A stretch of 64,000 bases of DNA from Streptomyces vilmorinianum (GTDB taxonomy: Bacteria > Actinomycetota > Actinomycetes > Streptomycetales > Streptomycetaceae), in the NCBI RefSeq assembly GCF_005517195.1, contig NZ_CP040244.1, positions 5,412,001-5,476,000 of the forward strand. The letters are read 5' to 3'. How positions within the stretch are numbered: position 1 is the stretch's first letter; each line of letters opens with the position of its first letter. Below, one piece after another: positions 8,236 to 16,467 of the stretch. The notes below the pieces were generated by a model that saw nothing but the letters and a program-made list of their open reading frames with translations, was not told the DNA's origin and searched no databases. Position numbers and translations under genes: made by a program.

Positions 8236-9362
8236 CTCTCGCCCCGTACCCGCCGGGAGGCGGCCGAAGCAAGGAGCAGCGGCAGTACGTCGGCCCGGAC
8301 CCGGTTCGGTGCGCCGAGCGCCAGGGACTCGACCGCGGAGCGGCGCAGGAACAGCTGCGCCTCACAGTCCAGGGTCAGGCCCCGGGCACCGTGGATCTGG
8401 ACGCTGTCCCGGCTGGCCTCCTTGGCCAGTTCGGCGGCCATCGCATACGCCTGGGCGGCGCTCAGGCGCGGGTCGTCGCCGGTGTCCGCCTCGCGGGCGG
8501 CGACGCGGGTCAGGAGGCGGGCGGCGTCGATACGGGTCGCGTGGCGGGCGAGGGTGAAGGCGAGGGACTGCTGCCGGCCGATGGGGCCGCCGAACTGACG
8601 GCGTTCCCGGGCGTGTTCCACCGCGAGCCGCAGGGCGCCCGCGGCGAGGCCGACGAGATAGGCGGCCTGGAGCGTGCGGGCGGAGGCGGCCAGTCGCTGC
8701 CAGACGGCGACCGGGTCCGGGCCGAGGTCCAGCCAGGCGAGGACGGGGGTGGCGGCGAGCTCGACGGCGTACGTCTCGCCTCGCCCCAGCTCCTCCTGCC
8801 GGCGCAGGCGGACGGTCGGGTGGTCGCGCGGGAGCAGGGCCGTACGGTGCTCGCCCTCGGGGGTGCGTCCGGTGACGAGCAGCCAGTCGGCCTCGGCGGC
8901 GCAGGTCACGAACCGCCGTACCGCGCTGACGGTGTCGTCGGCCGCTCCCACGGTGAGGGCGCCGTCCTCGGGGTGCGGGTCGCCGTCCCGGACGGCGGCG
9001 GCCACGGACGTGCCGTCCGCGATCTCCTTCAGGAGCCGGTCGCGTTCCGGGCAGGTACGGGAGCGCAGCAGGGTCTCGGCGGCGAGGACGGTGTCGAGGA
9101 GCGGCCCCTGGTAGAGGAGTTCCCCCAGCCGTTCCGCGACCACGGCGAGGGCCTCGTGCCCGCCCGCTCCCCCGGGCATCCGGAGCACGCCCAGGTCGGT
9201 CAGCGCCCGCCACACCATGGCGCGGACGTCGGCGTCCGAGGTGTCCGTTCCGTGCCGGGGCCGGTCCGCCATGCGCCTGATGAGCGGGGCGAGTTCGTCG
9301 TCCAGGACCTCGGTGAGGGTGTGCCGCAGTTCCTCGTGGTGCGGGGCGATGGTGACGTCCAT
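8232..9362 (-). CDS. Acyl-CoA-dehydrogenase-like flavoprotein, subunit 1
   Basis: 376 residues with the ACAD fold: N-terminal helices, a short beta domain (about 125-225) and a C-terminal helical domain with RERRQFGGPIGRQQSLAF (about 265) and QIHGARGLT (about 340). It lacks the strong mid-domain SEPGAGSD signature seen in its partner gene, typical of the less conserved half of heteromeric ACADs. Two ACAD-like genes side by side in an operon suggest a heteromer that desaturates an acyl- or aminoacyl-carrier substrate. The substrate could sit on the free ACP at 26.0 kb (inference). Confidence 0.75.
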   Translation of the reverse strand: MDVTIAPHHEELRHTLTEVLDDELAPLIRRMADRPRHGTDTSDADVRAMVWRALTDLGVLRMPGGAGGHEALAVVAERLGELLYQGPLLDTVLAAETLLRSRTCPERDRLLKEIADGTSVAAAVRDGDPHPEDGALTVGAADDTVSAVRRFVTCAAEADWLLVTGRTPEGEHRTALLPRDHPTVRLRRQEELGRGETYAVELAATPVLAWLDLGPDPVAVWQRLAASARTLQAAYLVGLAAGALRLAVEHARERRQFGGPIGRQQSLAFTLARHATRIDAARLLTRVAAREADTGDDPRLSAAQAYAMAAELAKEASRDSVQIHGARGLTLDCEAQLFLRRSAVESLALGAPNRVRADVLPLLLASAASRRVRGER

Positions 9363-9455
9363 GGCGTGGCGGTTCTCCGGCTGTCTGTCGGGCGGACGGT
9401 GGGTGGGTGGGTGGTGATCGGAGCGGGCGGGTGCTCCGGGCGGGGTGAGGGCCGG

Positions 9456-10610
9456 TCAGGTGAGCAGGTCCAGACCCGCGGAGGCGATCAGGGTGAGCAT
9501 CACCTCGGAGGTGCCCGAGGCGAGGGTCAGGCCCGGCGCCTCCCGGTACGCCGCCTCCAGGGCCCCCAGGTCCCGCGCCTCCTCGTCGTCGCCCGCGAGG
9601 AGGGCGTCCAGGCCCAGGACGTCGGGGAGGGCGAGGGCGACCGAACGGGCCGTCTCGCCTGCCCAGTACTTGGCCATCGCCGAGCGCACCTCGTCGGTGC
9701 GGTCGGCGTGGAGGTCGTTCACACAGCGCCAGGCCAGCAGCCGGGCGGCCCGTACCTCGGCGTCCAGGGCCACCAGGCGCGCCCCGTCCCCCTGGTCGAG
9801 GGGGGCGGCCCCGCTGTCCACGCGGCCCAGGGCGATGTCGAGCCAGCGGCGCGCCTTGGCCTGGAACTCCACACCGGTGCGCTCCAGACCCAGCACCTCG
9901 CCGATGATCCGCCAGCCGTCGTCGACGTCTCCGAGCACGTCCTCCTCGGTCACGTGGATCCCGGCGAGCGTGACCTCGTTGAACCGTTCGTCGCCGATGT
10001 TCCACAGCGGTTCGACGCGCACGCCGGGGGTCCGCAGGGGGACGAGGAAGACGGTGATGCCGTGGAAGCGGACCTCTGACTCGGTGGTCCTGGCCGCGCA
10101 GAGCGCGAAGTCGCCCAGGTGGGTCTTGGCGCTGTAGATCTTCGTGCCGTGCAGGCGCCAGCCGTCGCCGTCGCGGTCGGCGCGGGTGCGCAGCGCGCTC
10201 AGGTCGGAGCCCGCGCCCGGCTCGCTGAAGAGCACCCCGGCGATGCTCTCGCCGCGCGCGATCGGCGGCAGCAGGCGGCTCTTCTGCGTCCGCGTGCCGT
10301 AGAGCAGGAGGGCGAGGCCGACGATGTCCACGCTGAGCGTGTGCGCGATGTCGGGGACGCCGTGGGCGATGAGCTCCTCGGTGAGGATGGCCTTCTCGGC
10401 GATGCCGGCGCCGGAACCGCCGTACTCATACGGCCAGTTGGGGGCGAGCAGGCGCTGCTCCCCGAGCTTCCGGTAGACGTCGAGGAGGCCGCCCTCGGTG
10501 CCGGGCCGGCTGCGTACGGCCGCGGTGGCGGCCCGTACGCCGTCGTCGTCGAGCAGGGCGCGGACCCGGTCCCGGTAGGCGAGCTGGTCAGAAGTGGGCG
10601 AGAGCTCCAC
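9456..10610 (-). CDS. Acyl-CoA-dehydrogenase-like flavoprotein, subunit 2
   Basis: 384 residues; the better conserved partner of the ACAD-like pair. FAD/substrate motifs: FSEPGAGSDLSALRTRA (about 127), a GTKIYSAKTHLGDFA segment (about 150), and LASGTSEVMLTLIA near the C-terminus. I chose GTG at 10610 since GGGGGAGG is 8 nt upstream; the GTG at 10619 would sit inside that RBS. Overlaps the end of the thioesterase gene by 23 bp. Expected reaction: alpha,beta-desaturation of a thioester-bound intermediate, relevant if the LysW-derived residue becomes a dehydroamino acid as in azinomycin (inference). Confidence 0.78.
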   Translation of the reverse strand: MELSPTSDQLAYRDRVRALLDDDGVRAATAAVRSRPGTEGGLLDVYRKLGEQRLLAPNWPYEYGGSGAGIAEKAILTEELIAHGVPDIAHTLSVDIVGLALLLYGTRTQKSRLLPPIARGESIAGVLFSEPGAGSDLSALRTRADRDGDGWRLHGTKIYSAKTHLGDFALCAARTTESEVRFHGITVFLVPLRTPGVRVEPLWNIGDERFNEVTLAGIHVTEEDVLGDVDDGWRIIGEVLGLERTGVEFQAKARRWLDIALGRVDSGAAPLDQGDGARLVALDAEVRAARLLAWRCVNDLHADRTDEVRSAMAKYWAGETARSVALALPDVLGLDALLAGDDEEARDLGALEAAYREAPGLTLASGTSEVMLTLIASAGLDLLT

Positions 10611-11439
10611 CGGCCGCACCTCCCCCGGTGGCGCCCGGGGCGGCGGGGGCGGCGGGGGCGGTGAGGGGCTCCGCCTGCTCGAGGGCGCGCAGCATGCCGT
10701 CCTCGATGACCTTCGTCAGCACCTCGGGGGCCTGGAGGAAGGCGTAGTGCTCGCCGGGCAGAGTCACCGGGTGATGGCGGCCCGGGGCGGTGAAGCGCGC
10801 CCAGCCGCCCATCTGGTCCGGCCGGATCTCGCGGTCCTGCGACCAGCCGATGGCGTGGATGTCGGAGGGCAGGACGACGGGTGTGTCCAGGTGGTACGCC
10901 TTGTTGGCGTCCACGTCGGCACGCAGTACGCCCAGGCTCATGTCGATCAGGTCCGGGTGCGGTGTGCCGCCCATGGCCCGGGTCAGCTGGGCGAGTTCCT
11001 CGGCCAGTTCGGCGTCCGTCATCCCGAGGAAGCGGCCGAAGGGGCCGTCGTCCGGGGACACCTGCGAGGAGACGAAGAGCGCGGCCGGGGTGGGCAGACC
11101 GGCCTCGGCCAGGTGGAGGGCGGTGGCGAAGCCGGGGAGGGCCCCGCCGCAGTGGCCGAAGAAGGCGAACGGCCGGTCCAGGTACGGCAGGAGCGCCTCG
11201 GCCAGCGGTCCGGCGAGCTGCTCGTACGTGCCGTAGTGCGGGTCGCGCAGCCGGTTCTCGCGGCCGGGCAGCTGGATCAGGCACACCTCGGCCTGGCCGA
11301 TGCGGGTCGGCCACCGGTTGTACATCGACGCCCCCACACCGGAGTACGGGAAGCAGAAGAGGCGGGCGGGCGCGTCGCCCTTGGGCTTGCGCAGCAGCCA
11401 GCGCTGCGGGCGGGCGGACGGGGGCATGGGGGACGTCAC
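10588..11439 (-). CDS. Stand-alone thioesterase with Cys nucleophile
   Basis: 283-residue alpha/beta hydrolase of the type II (editing/release) thioesterase family: LFCFPYSGVGAS at the N-terminus, LIQLPGRENRL, and nucleophile elbow FFGHCGGALP near residue 95. The nucleophile is Cys (TGC) where family members normally have Ser (GHSxG). Cys thioesterases are known from beta-lactone and monobactam ring closure as NRPS domains; whether this free enzyme cyclises, transfers or edits is open. GTG start overlaps the CysN stop (GTGA). The C-terminus has a low-complexity Ala/Gly/Pro tail. Confidence 0.82.
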   Translation of the reverse strand: MTSPMPPSARPQRWLLRKPKGDAPARLFCFPYSGVGASMYNRWPTRIGQAEVCLIQLPGRENRLRDPHYGTYEQLAGPLAEALLPYLDRPFAFFGHCGGALPGFATALHLAEAGLPTPAALFVSSQVSPDDGPFGRFLGMTDAELAEELAQLTRAMGGTPHPDLIDMSLGVLRADVDANKAYHLDTPVVLPSDIHAIGWSQDREIRPDQMGGWARFTAPGRHHPVTLPGEHYAFLQAPEVLTKVIEDGMLRALEQAEPLTAPAAPAAPGATGGGAAGGALAHF

Positions 11440-12758
11440 CTCGTGCGGGAAGTCGTCGGATCGGTGGCGAAGGCCTCGCCGGCCATGCCGGCGGCGAGTG
11501 TGGTGCCGTCGGCGGGGTCGATGAGGAGGAAGGAGCCCGTGCGGCGGGAGTCGGCGTAGGCGTCGAGCGCGAGCGGCTCGGCGGTACGGATCTCGACCCG
11601 GCCGATGTCGTTGGCCACCAGCCGCTCCGGGTCCGGGCGCTGGGAGAGGTCGTCCAGGACGAGGCGGGACGGGATGGCCGCGACGATGGCGGGCACGGTG
11701 CGGGTGGTGTGCTTGAGCAGGACCCGCTGGCCCACCGTCAGCGGCTGGTCGGCGACGTGGCAGACCGTCGCCTCGATGTTCCGGCTGGTGGCCGGCGTGG
11801 CACCGGTGACGGCGATGAGGTCGCCGCGGGAGATGTCGATGTCGTCGGCGAGCCGGAGCGTGACGGACTGCGGTGCCCAGGCGATGTCCACGGACTCGCC
11901 CAGCGCGTCGATCCCCACGATGGTGCTGGTGCGCCCGGACGGCAGGACGGTGATCTGCTCGCCGACGCGGAACGCGCCGGCCGCGATCTGACCTGCGTAA
12001 CCCCGGTAGTCGGGGAGCTCGGCGGTCTGCGGACGGATCACGTACTGCACCGGGAACCGGGCCGCGGCGCCGGCCGGGTCCCGCTCCACCGGGACGGTCT
12101 CCAGGTGTTCCAGGACGGTGGGGCCGCCGTACCAGTCCATGTTGGCGGAGGGTTCCACGACGTTGTCGCCGGTGAGCGCGGAGATCGGGATCGCGGTGAT
12201 CTCCGGGACGCCGAGCTCGGAGGCGTACGTCGTGAACTCCTCGGCGATCGCGGCGAAGACGGGCTCCGCGTAGTCGACGAGGTCCATCTTGTTGACCGCG
12301 AGGACGACGTGCGGGACGCGCAGCAGGGCGGCGACGGCGGCGTGGCGGCGGGTCTGCTCGACCACGCCGTTGCGGGCGTCGACCAGGACCACGGCCAGCT
12401 CGGCGGTCGAAGCGCCGGTGACCATGTTGCGGGTGTACTGCACGTGCCCGGGGGTGTCGGCCAGGATGAACCGGCGCCGGGGGGTGGCGAAGTAGCGGTA
12501 GGCCACGTCGATGGTGATGCCCTGCTCACGCTCGGCCCGCAGACCGTCGGTGAGCAGCGCCAGGTCCGGCGCCTCCTGGCCACGGGAGCGCGAGGCGTGC
12601 TCCACGGCCTCCAGCTGGTCGGCGAGGACCGACTTGGAGTCGTGCAGCAGCCGGCCCACCAGCGTGGACTTGCCGTCGTCGACGGACCCGGCGGTCGCGA
12701 AACGCAGCAGGGTGGTGGCGGCCAGCTCGGAGACCGGCTGCTCGGTGGACGTGCTCAT
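11436..12758 (-). CDS. cysN: Sulfate adenylyltransferase GTPase subunit
   Basis: 440 residues; GTP-driven subunit of ATP sulfurylase, forming APS with CysD. G1 motif AGSVDDGKSTLVGRL (about 23), G3 DTPGHVQYTRNM (about 93), G4 NKMDLVDY (about 148), then an EF-Tu-like domain 2. It lacks a fused C-terminal APS kinase, which is instead encoded by the separate cysC. Overlaps cysD by one base and the downstream thioesterase by 4 bp. Its position in a biosynthetic operon with a sulfotransferase points to a dedicated PAPS supply rather than general cysteine synthesis. Confidence 0.93.
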   Translation of the reverse strand: MSTSTEQPVSELAATTLLRFATAGSVDDGKSTLVGRLLHDSKSVLADQLEAVEHASRSRGQEAPDLALLTDGLRAEREQGITIDVAYRYFATPRRRFILADTPGHVQYTRNMVTGASTAELAVVLVDARNGVVEQTRRHAAVAALLRVPHVVLAVNKMDLVDYAEPVFAAIAEEFTTYASELGVPEITAIPISALTGDNVVEPSANMDWYGGPTVLEHLETVPVERDPAGAAARFPVQYVIRPQTAELPDYRGYAGQIAAGAFRVGEQITVLPSGRTSTIVGIDALGESVDIAWAPQSVTLRLADDIDISRGDLIAVTGATPATSRNIEATVCHVADQPLTVGQRVLLKHTTRTVPAIVAAIPSRLVLDDLSQRPDPERLVANDIGRVEIRTAEPLALDAYADSRRTGSFLLIDPADGTTLAAGMAGEAFATDPTTSRTR

Positions 12759-13693
12759 TAGAAGTACCCTTCGCGCTTGCGGTCTTCCATCGCGGCCTCG
12801 GACAGCTTGTCGTCGGCGCGGGTCGCGCCCCGCTCGGTGAGTCGGGAAGCGGCGATCTCGGCGATCACGGCGTCCAGCGTGGTGGCGTCGGAATCCACCG
12901 CGCCGGTGCAGGACATGTCACCGACGGTGCGGTAGCGGATCAGCCGCTTCTCCACGGTCTCGGTGTCCTTGGGCCCGCCCCACTGGCCCGCCGTCAGCCA
13001 CATCCCGCCCCGGGCGAACACCTCACGCTCGTGCGCGAAGTAGATCTGCGGAAGCTCGATCTTCTCCCGCTGGATGTACTGCCACACATCCAGCTCGGTC
13101 CAGTTCGACAGCGGGAACACACGCACGTGCTCACCGGGAGCGTGGCGGCCGTTGTAGAGCTGCCACAGCTCCGGGCGCTGGCGGCGCGGGTCCCACTGCG
13201 AGAACTCGTCACGCAGCGAGAACACCCGCTCCTTGGCGCGGGCCTTCTCCTCGTCACGCCGGCCGCCGCCGAACACCGCGTCGAAACGGTGCTGCTGGAT
13301 CGCCTCGGTCAGCGGCACCGTCTGCAACGGGTTACGCGTCCCGTCCGGACGCTCGCGCAGCTTCCCGGCGTCGATGTACTCCTGCACGGAAGCCACATGC
13401 AGCCGCAGCCCGTGCTGGGCGACGACACGGTCGCGGTACTCGATCACCTCGGGGAAGTTGTGCCCGGTGTCGACATGCAGCAGCGTGAACGGCACCGGCG
13501 CCGGCGCGAACGCCTTCAACGCCAGATGCAGCATGACGATGGAGTCCTTGCCACCGGAGAACAGGATCACCGGCCGCTCGAACTCACCCGCCACCTCACG
13601 GAAGATATGAACGGCCTCCGACTCCAGCGAGTCCAGGTGGCTCAGGGCGTAAGGCGATTCGGTCCTGCGGTGTTCGGGGACGACGAGGGTCAT
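12758..13693 (-). CDS. cysD: Sulfate adenylyltransferase small subunit
   Basis: 311 residues, PAPS-reductase-fold catalytic subunit of ATP sulfurylase. PP-loop ILFSGGKDSIVMLHLA (about 43) binds ATP; LHVDTGHNFPEVIEYRD and GGGRRDEEKARAKERVFS are family hallmarks; the C-terminus ends in MEDRKREGYF as in typical CysD. ATG overlaps the cysC stop (ATGA). Partner of CysN next door. Codon usage and GC are like the neighbours, so no sign of recent acquisition apart from the cluster itself. Confidence 0.94.
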   Translation of the reverse strand: MTLVVPEHRRTESPYALSHLDSLESEAVHIFREVAGEFERPVILFSGGKDSIVMLHLALKAFAPAPVPFTLLHVDTGHNFPEVIEYRDRVVAQHGLRLHVASVQEYIDAGKLRERPDGTRNPLQTVPLTEAIQQHRFDAVFGGGRRDEEKARAKERVFSLRDEFSQWDPRRQRPELWQLYNGRHAPGEHVRVFPLSNWTELDVWQYIQREKIELPQIYFAHEREVFARGGMWLTAGQWGGPKDTETVEKRLIRYRTVGDMSCTGAVDSDATTLDAVIAEIAASRLTERGATRADDKLSEAAMEDRKREGYF

Positions 13694-14289
13694 TCCGGCC
13701 TCCTCGCGACGATGAGGGTGTGGAGCGCGGCAGCGGACTGCGCGACGGACTGGTTCTGGGACTCGATCCGCAGATCGGGCGTCTCGGGCTCCTCGTACGG
13801 GTCGTCGACCCCGGTCAGGCCGCTGATCTCGCCCGCGGCCTGCTTGGCGTACAGCCCCTTCACATCCCGTACGGAGCACACGTCCACCGGAGTGGCCACG
13901 TGCACCTCCAGGTACGGGGTCCCGGACGCCCGGTGGCGTGCGCGGACGGCCTCGCGGCCGGCGGCGTACGGGGCGATCACCGGTACCAGGACGGTGACGC
14001 CGTTGCGCGCGAGCACCTCGGCCATCATGCCGATCCGCTGCACGTTGGTGTGCCGGTCCTCGCGGCTGAAGCCGAGGCCCGCCGAGAGGGTGCCGCGGAT
14101 CTCGTCGCCGTCGAGCACCTCGACCCGGCGGCCCTCGGCGCGCAGGGATGCGGCCACCGCGTGGGCGATGGTGGTCTTGCCGGAGCTCGGCAGGCCGGTG
14201 AGCCACACCGTGGCGCCGGGCCGGCAGGTGCAGATCGCCTCGTGTTCCGCGGGCTCGCGCGGCGCCGCGGTCTGCTGAATGATCGTCAT
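13690..14289 (-). CDS. cysC: Adenylylsulfate kinase
   Basis: 199 residues. Phosphorylates APS to PAPS, the sulfuryl donor used by the adjacent sulfotransferase. P-loop GLPSSGKTTIAHAVA (about 32), DGDEIRGTLSAGLGFS (about 60), FSREDRHTNVQRIG, and KGLYAKQAAGEI (about 145) are APS kinase motifs. ATG at 14289 lies 17 bp after the sulfotransferase stop. With CysD and CysN it completes a two-step PAPS synthesis set in one transcript. Confidence 0.94.
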   Translation of the reverse strand: MTIIQQTAAPREPAEHEAICTCRPGATVWLTGLPSSGKTTIAHAVAASLRAEGRRVEVLDGDEIRGTLSAGLGFSREDRHTNVQRIGMMAEVLARNGVTVLVPVIAPYAAGREAVRARHRASGTPYLEVHVATPVDVCSVRDVKGLYAKQAAGEISGLTGVDDPYEEPETPDLRIESQNQSVAQSAAALHTLIVARRPE

Positions 14290-14306
14290 CTTCCTTTGCT
14301 CCGTTC

Positions 14307-15044
14307 TCACACGGCCAGCCGGTGGGCGCGCAGCTCTTCGTAGAACGGCAGGTGGTGGTCGAGGTAGCCGGAGAGCACGGGGTGCTCGCGCACGTCGACA
14401 CCGGCCGTGCGGCGCGGCGCCGCGGAGAAGCCGCTGCTCACGCTCACGTCGTTGTGCCAGCGCTCGCTGGGCGCCCATTCCGGCCGGGACTCCGGCTGCC
14501 AGGAGAGCGTGTCGGCCCGGTACGGGATGCCGACGGCCTCGGAGTAGGCCTCGACGACGCGGGCCGGGTCGGCGGCCAGGTCGTCGCCGTCGATCACGAC
14601 GGGGGTGGTGCCGGTGAGCTGCCGGATCCGCTCGAAGAGCTCGTACTGTGCCTCGAATCCGATCTGGTGGAGCCGTACGCCCGGATTGACCGCGTGGTAC
14701 GAGGCGATGGTCTCGGCGGGGTGCCGGATGATGAAGGTGTGCACCGCGTCCTCGGCGAGGAAGCGCTCGTCGGCGAGGACTCCGGCGTACCGCTCGTCGG
14801 TGGTGTCCTTGAAGAACAGCGGTGCGCGAGCCGCCATCTTCCGCATCTCCGCGAGGAGTTCGGTCTCGGACTGCGCGTACGAGCCGTCGACCTCGACCTT
14901 TCCGAACTCGGCCAGGTAGGAGAAGGGCTCGTGCAGCACGGCGAAGTCACCGCGCTCGCACATCATGCGGAAGAACGCGGTCGATCGGCTGCGCGGGGCA
15001 CTCCACAGTGCCAGGACATTCGCTCGGGATGCGAGGTCGCTCAC
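14307..15044 (-). CDS. PAPS-dependent sulfotransferase
   Basis: 245 residues, sulfotransferase family. 5'-phosphosulfate-binding loop near the N-terminus (SAPRSRSTAFF, about residue 15) and 3'-phosphate-binding segment IIRHPAETIASYHAV (about 105). GTG start at 15044 with GAGGGAAG upstream. First gene of the minus operon and directly divergent from lysW, so its substrate is plausibly the LysW-bound or LysW-released amino acid. Sulfation of a hydroxyl would make it a leaving group for ring closure by amine attack, as recalled for azinomycin-type aziridines (inference). It is not an aryl-sulfate type. Confidence 0.85.
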   Translation of the reverse strand: MSDLASRANVLALWSAPRSRSTAFFRMMCERGDFAVLHEPFSYLAEFGKVEVDGSYAQSETELLAEMRKMAARAPLFFKDTTDERYAGVLADERFLAEDAVHTFIIRHPAETIASYHAVNPGVRLHQIGFEAQYELFERIRQLTGTTPVVIDGDDLAADPARVVEAYSEAVGIPYRADTLSWQPESRPEWAPSERWHNDVSVSSGFSAAPRRTAGVDVREHPVLSGYLDHHLPFYEELRAHRLAV

Positions 15045-15418
15045 AAGTCTTCCCTCTCACGGGCACATGGGCTGGGCGGCCGGCGGGCTCACGGCGGCCG
15101 TGGGTCCTGCGGATCCTCACGGGCGGACCGGGCCGGCTCGGTGGGCCAGTCAGGCACGGCGCGAGCCGGGCTGTAAAGGCGCGGACGGCCCGCTCGGGCG
15201 AAGAGGGACACAGTGTCGACGTGGCGTCCATGGGGGGCTCGGACGCGTCGACGTGCCGTGCTGTCCGGGGGACGGGCCATCAACGCCACTCGGCGTCCGC
15301 ACTCATCACGGCGATGGACGCAGGCAGGGGGGTCGGACCGCTCTACTGTCCTGCGATCCATTGGAGATCCGGCCCCGGCAAGCGGGGCCCGCACGATCTC
15401 GGAAAGGAACAACCCACC
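15045..15418. promoter_or_regulatory. Divergent control region between sulfotransferase and lysW operons
   Basis: 374 bp with no gene; it must hold the promoters of both operons. Visible elements: a direct repeat GTCGACGTG at 15215-15223 and 15247-15255 (32 bp apart, about three helical turns) that could be an operator, and a hairpin just before the lysW RBS listed separately. No strong -35/-10 pair was found. Confidence 0.4.
15371..15389 (+). promoter_or_regulatory. GC-rich hairpin in the lysW leader
   Basis: Perfect 7-bp stem GGCCCCG (15371-15377) / CGGGGCC (15383-15389) with loop GCAAG, ending 29 bp before the lysW ATG. No T-run follows, so it is not a simple terminator; it may protect the mRNA 5' region or tune translation. 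Function is inferred only from position. Confidence 0.35.
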
Positions 15419-15583
15419 ATGGTCACCTGTCCTGAGTGCGAGAGCCAGACCGCCCTCGCCGAGCCGCCGAAGGCGGGCGAAATCATCGAGTGCCGCGACT
15501 GCTCCAGCGAGCTCGAGGTACTCACGGTCGCGCCGCTGCAGGTCGCACTCGCTCCCGATGTCGAGGAGGACTGGGGCGAGTGA
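15419..15583 (+). CDS. lysW: LysW-type amino-group carrier protein
   Basis: 54-residue acidic carrier protein. The N-terminal half is a zinc ribbon with CPEC (residues 4-7) and CRDC (about 26-29). The C-terminus is the diagnostic EEDWGE, whose terminal Glu gamma-carboxylate is joined to the alpha-amine of the cargo amino acid by LysX. The carrier protects the amine during phosphorylation, reduction and further elaboration. ATG 15419; RBS GGAAAGGA upstream. Its TGA overlaps the GTG of lysX. In Streptomyces such carriers are used for specialised amino acids (vazabitide, azinomycin and ficellomycin type) rather than lysine synthesis. Confidence 0.95.
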   Translation: MVTCPECESQTALAEPPKAGEIIECRDCSSELEVLTVAPLQVALAPDVEEDWGE

Positions 15584-16467
15584 GTCACGCCACGCGCCCG
15601 GCCGCCTCCGCGCCGATCGCCGTCGTCGCGTCCCGGCTGCGGGCCGACGAGAAGCGCATCCTGGAGGTCTTCGAACGCCGGGGTATCGCCTACGAGTTCG
15701 TCGACAGCCGGGCGTTGTGGCGGATGCTTCAGAAGCCCGGCACGCCCTGGCCGATCGTGCTCAACCGCGAGATCGGCCAGGCCCGTGCCCTGTACGCGGC
15801 GCGGCTCCTGGAGGCGGCCGGCTCGACCGTCGTCAATCCGGCCCGTGCGATCGATGTGTGCGGGGACAAGTTCCGCACCTCGGTGGCGCTGCGCGACGCG
15901 GGGCTGCCGACGCCGCGCACCGCTCTGGCGCTGACGCCGGAGGCGGCGCTCGACGCTCTGGAAGAACTCGGTTATCCGGCGGTGGTCAAGCCGCTGACCG
16001 GCTCGTGGGGGCGGCTGGTGTCCCGGCTGCCCGACCGGGAGACCGCCGAGACGGTCCTGGAGTACGTCGCGGCGCTCCCGGCACCGGTGTCGCACATCGT
16101 CTACCTCCAGGAACTGATCGCCAAGCCGGACCGGGACATCCGCGTGATCGTGGTCGGCGGCCGGGCGATCGGCGCCACGTACCGGCGCAGTGAGCACTGG
16201 CGTACGAACGTGGCCAGGGGCGCGGTGACGGAGCGGTGCGTACTCACGCCCGAGCTGGAGAAGCTCGCCGTCACGGCCGCGGAGTGCGTGCACGCGGACA
16301 TCGCCGGGGTCGATCTCGTCGAGGACGCCGATCGCGGACTGCTCGTCCTGGAGGTCAACCACGGCGTGGAGTTCTCCGGTTTCCAGCGGGCCGTCGGTCC
16401 GGACGAGCCGGTGGCGGAACACATTGTCGATCACCTGACTGTGAGGGCACGAGAATGCTTCGAGTAG
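15580..16467 (+). CDS. lysX: LysX-like ATP-grasp ligase loading LysW
   Basis: 295-residue RimK-type ATP-grasp enzyme joining the cargo amino acid (glutamate or 2-aminoadipate in known cases) to the C-terminal Glu of LysW. ATP-grasp signatures: PAVVKPLTGSWGRLVSRL (about residue 128), YLQELIAKPDRDIRVIVVGG (about 175) and EVNHGVEFSGF near 265. GTG start overlaps the lysW stop. With a transketolase downstream, glutamate is the likelier cargo, because two carbons are added to the semialdehyde later (inference). Confidence 0.9.
   Translation: MSHATRPAASAPIAVVASRLRADEKRILEVFERRGIAYEFVDSRALWRMLQKPGTPWPIVLNREIGQARALYAARLLEAAGSTVVNPARAIDVCGDKFRTSVALRDAGLPTPRTALALTPEAALDALEELGYPAVVKPLTGSWGRLVSRLPDRETAETVLEYVAALPAPVSHIVYLQELIAKPDRDIRVIVVGGRAIGATYRRSEHWRTNVARGAVTERCVLTPELEKLAVTAAECVHADIAGVDLVEDADRGLLVLEVNHGVEFSGFQRAVGPDEPVAEHIVDHLTVRARECFE

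Noticed and set aside
11436..14289. CysC-D-N as the housekeeping sulfate assimilation operon
   Set aside because: No sulfite or PAPS reductase (CysH, SirA) is adjacent; the genes are coupled to a sulfotransferase and a thioesterase instead.
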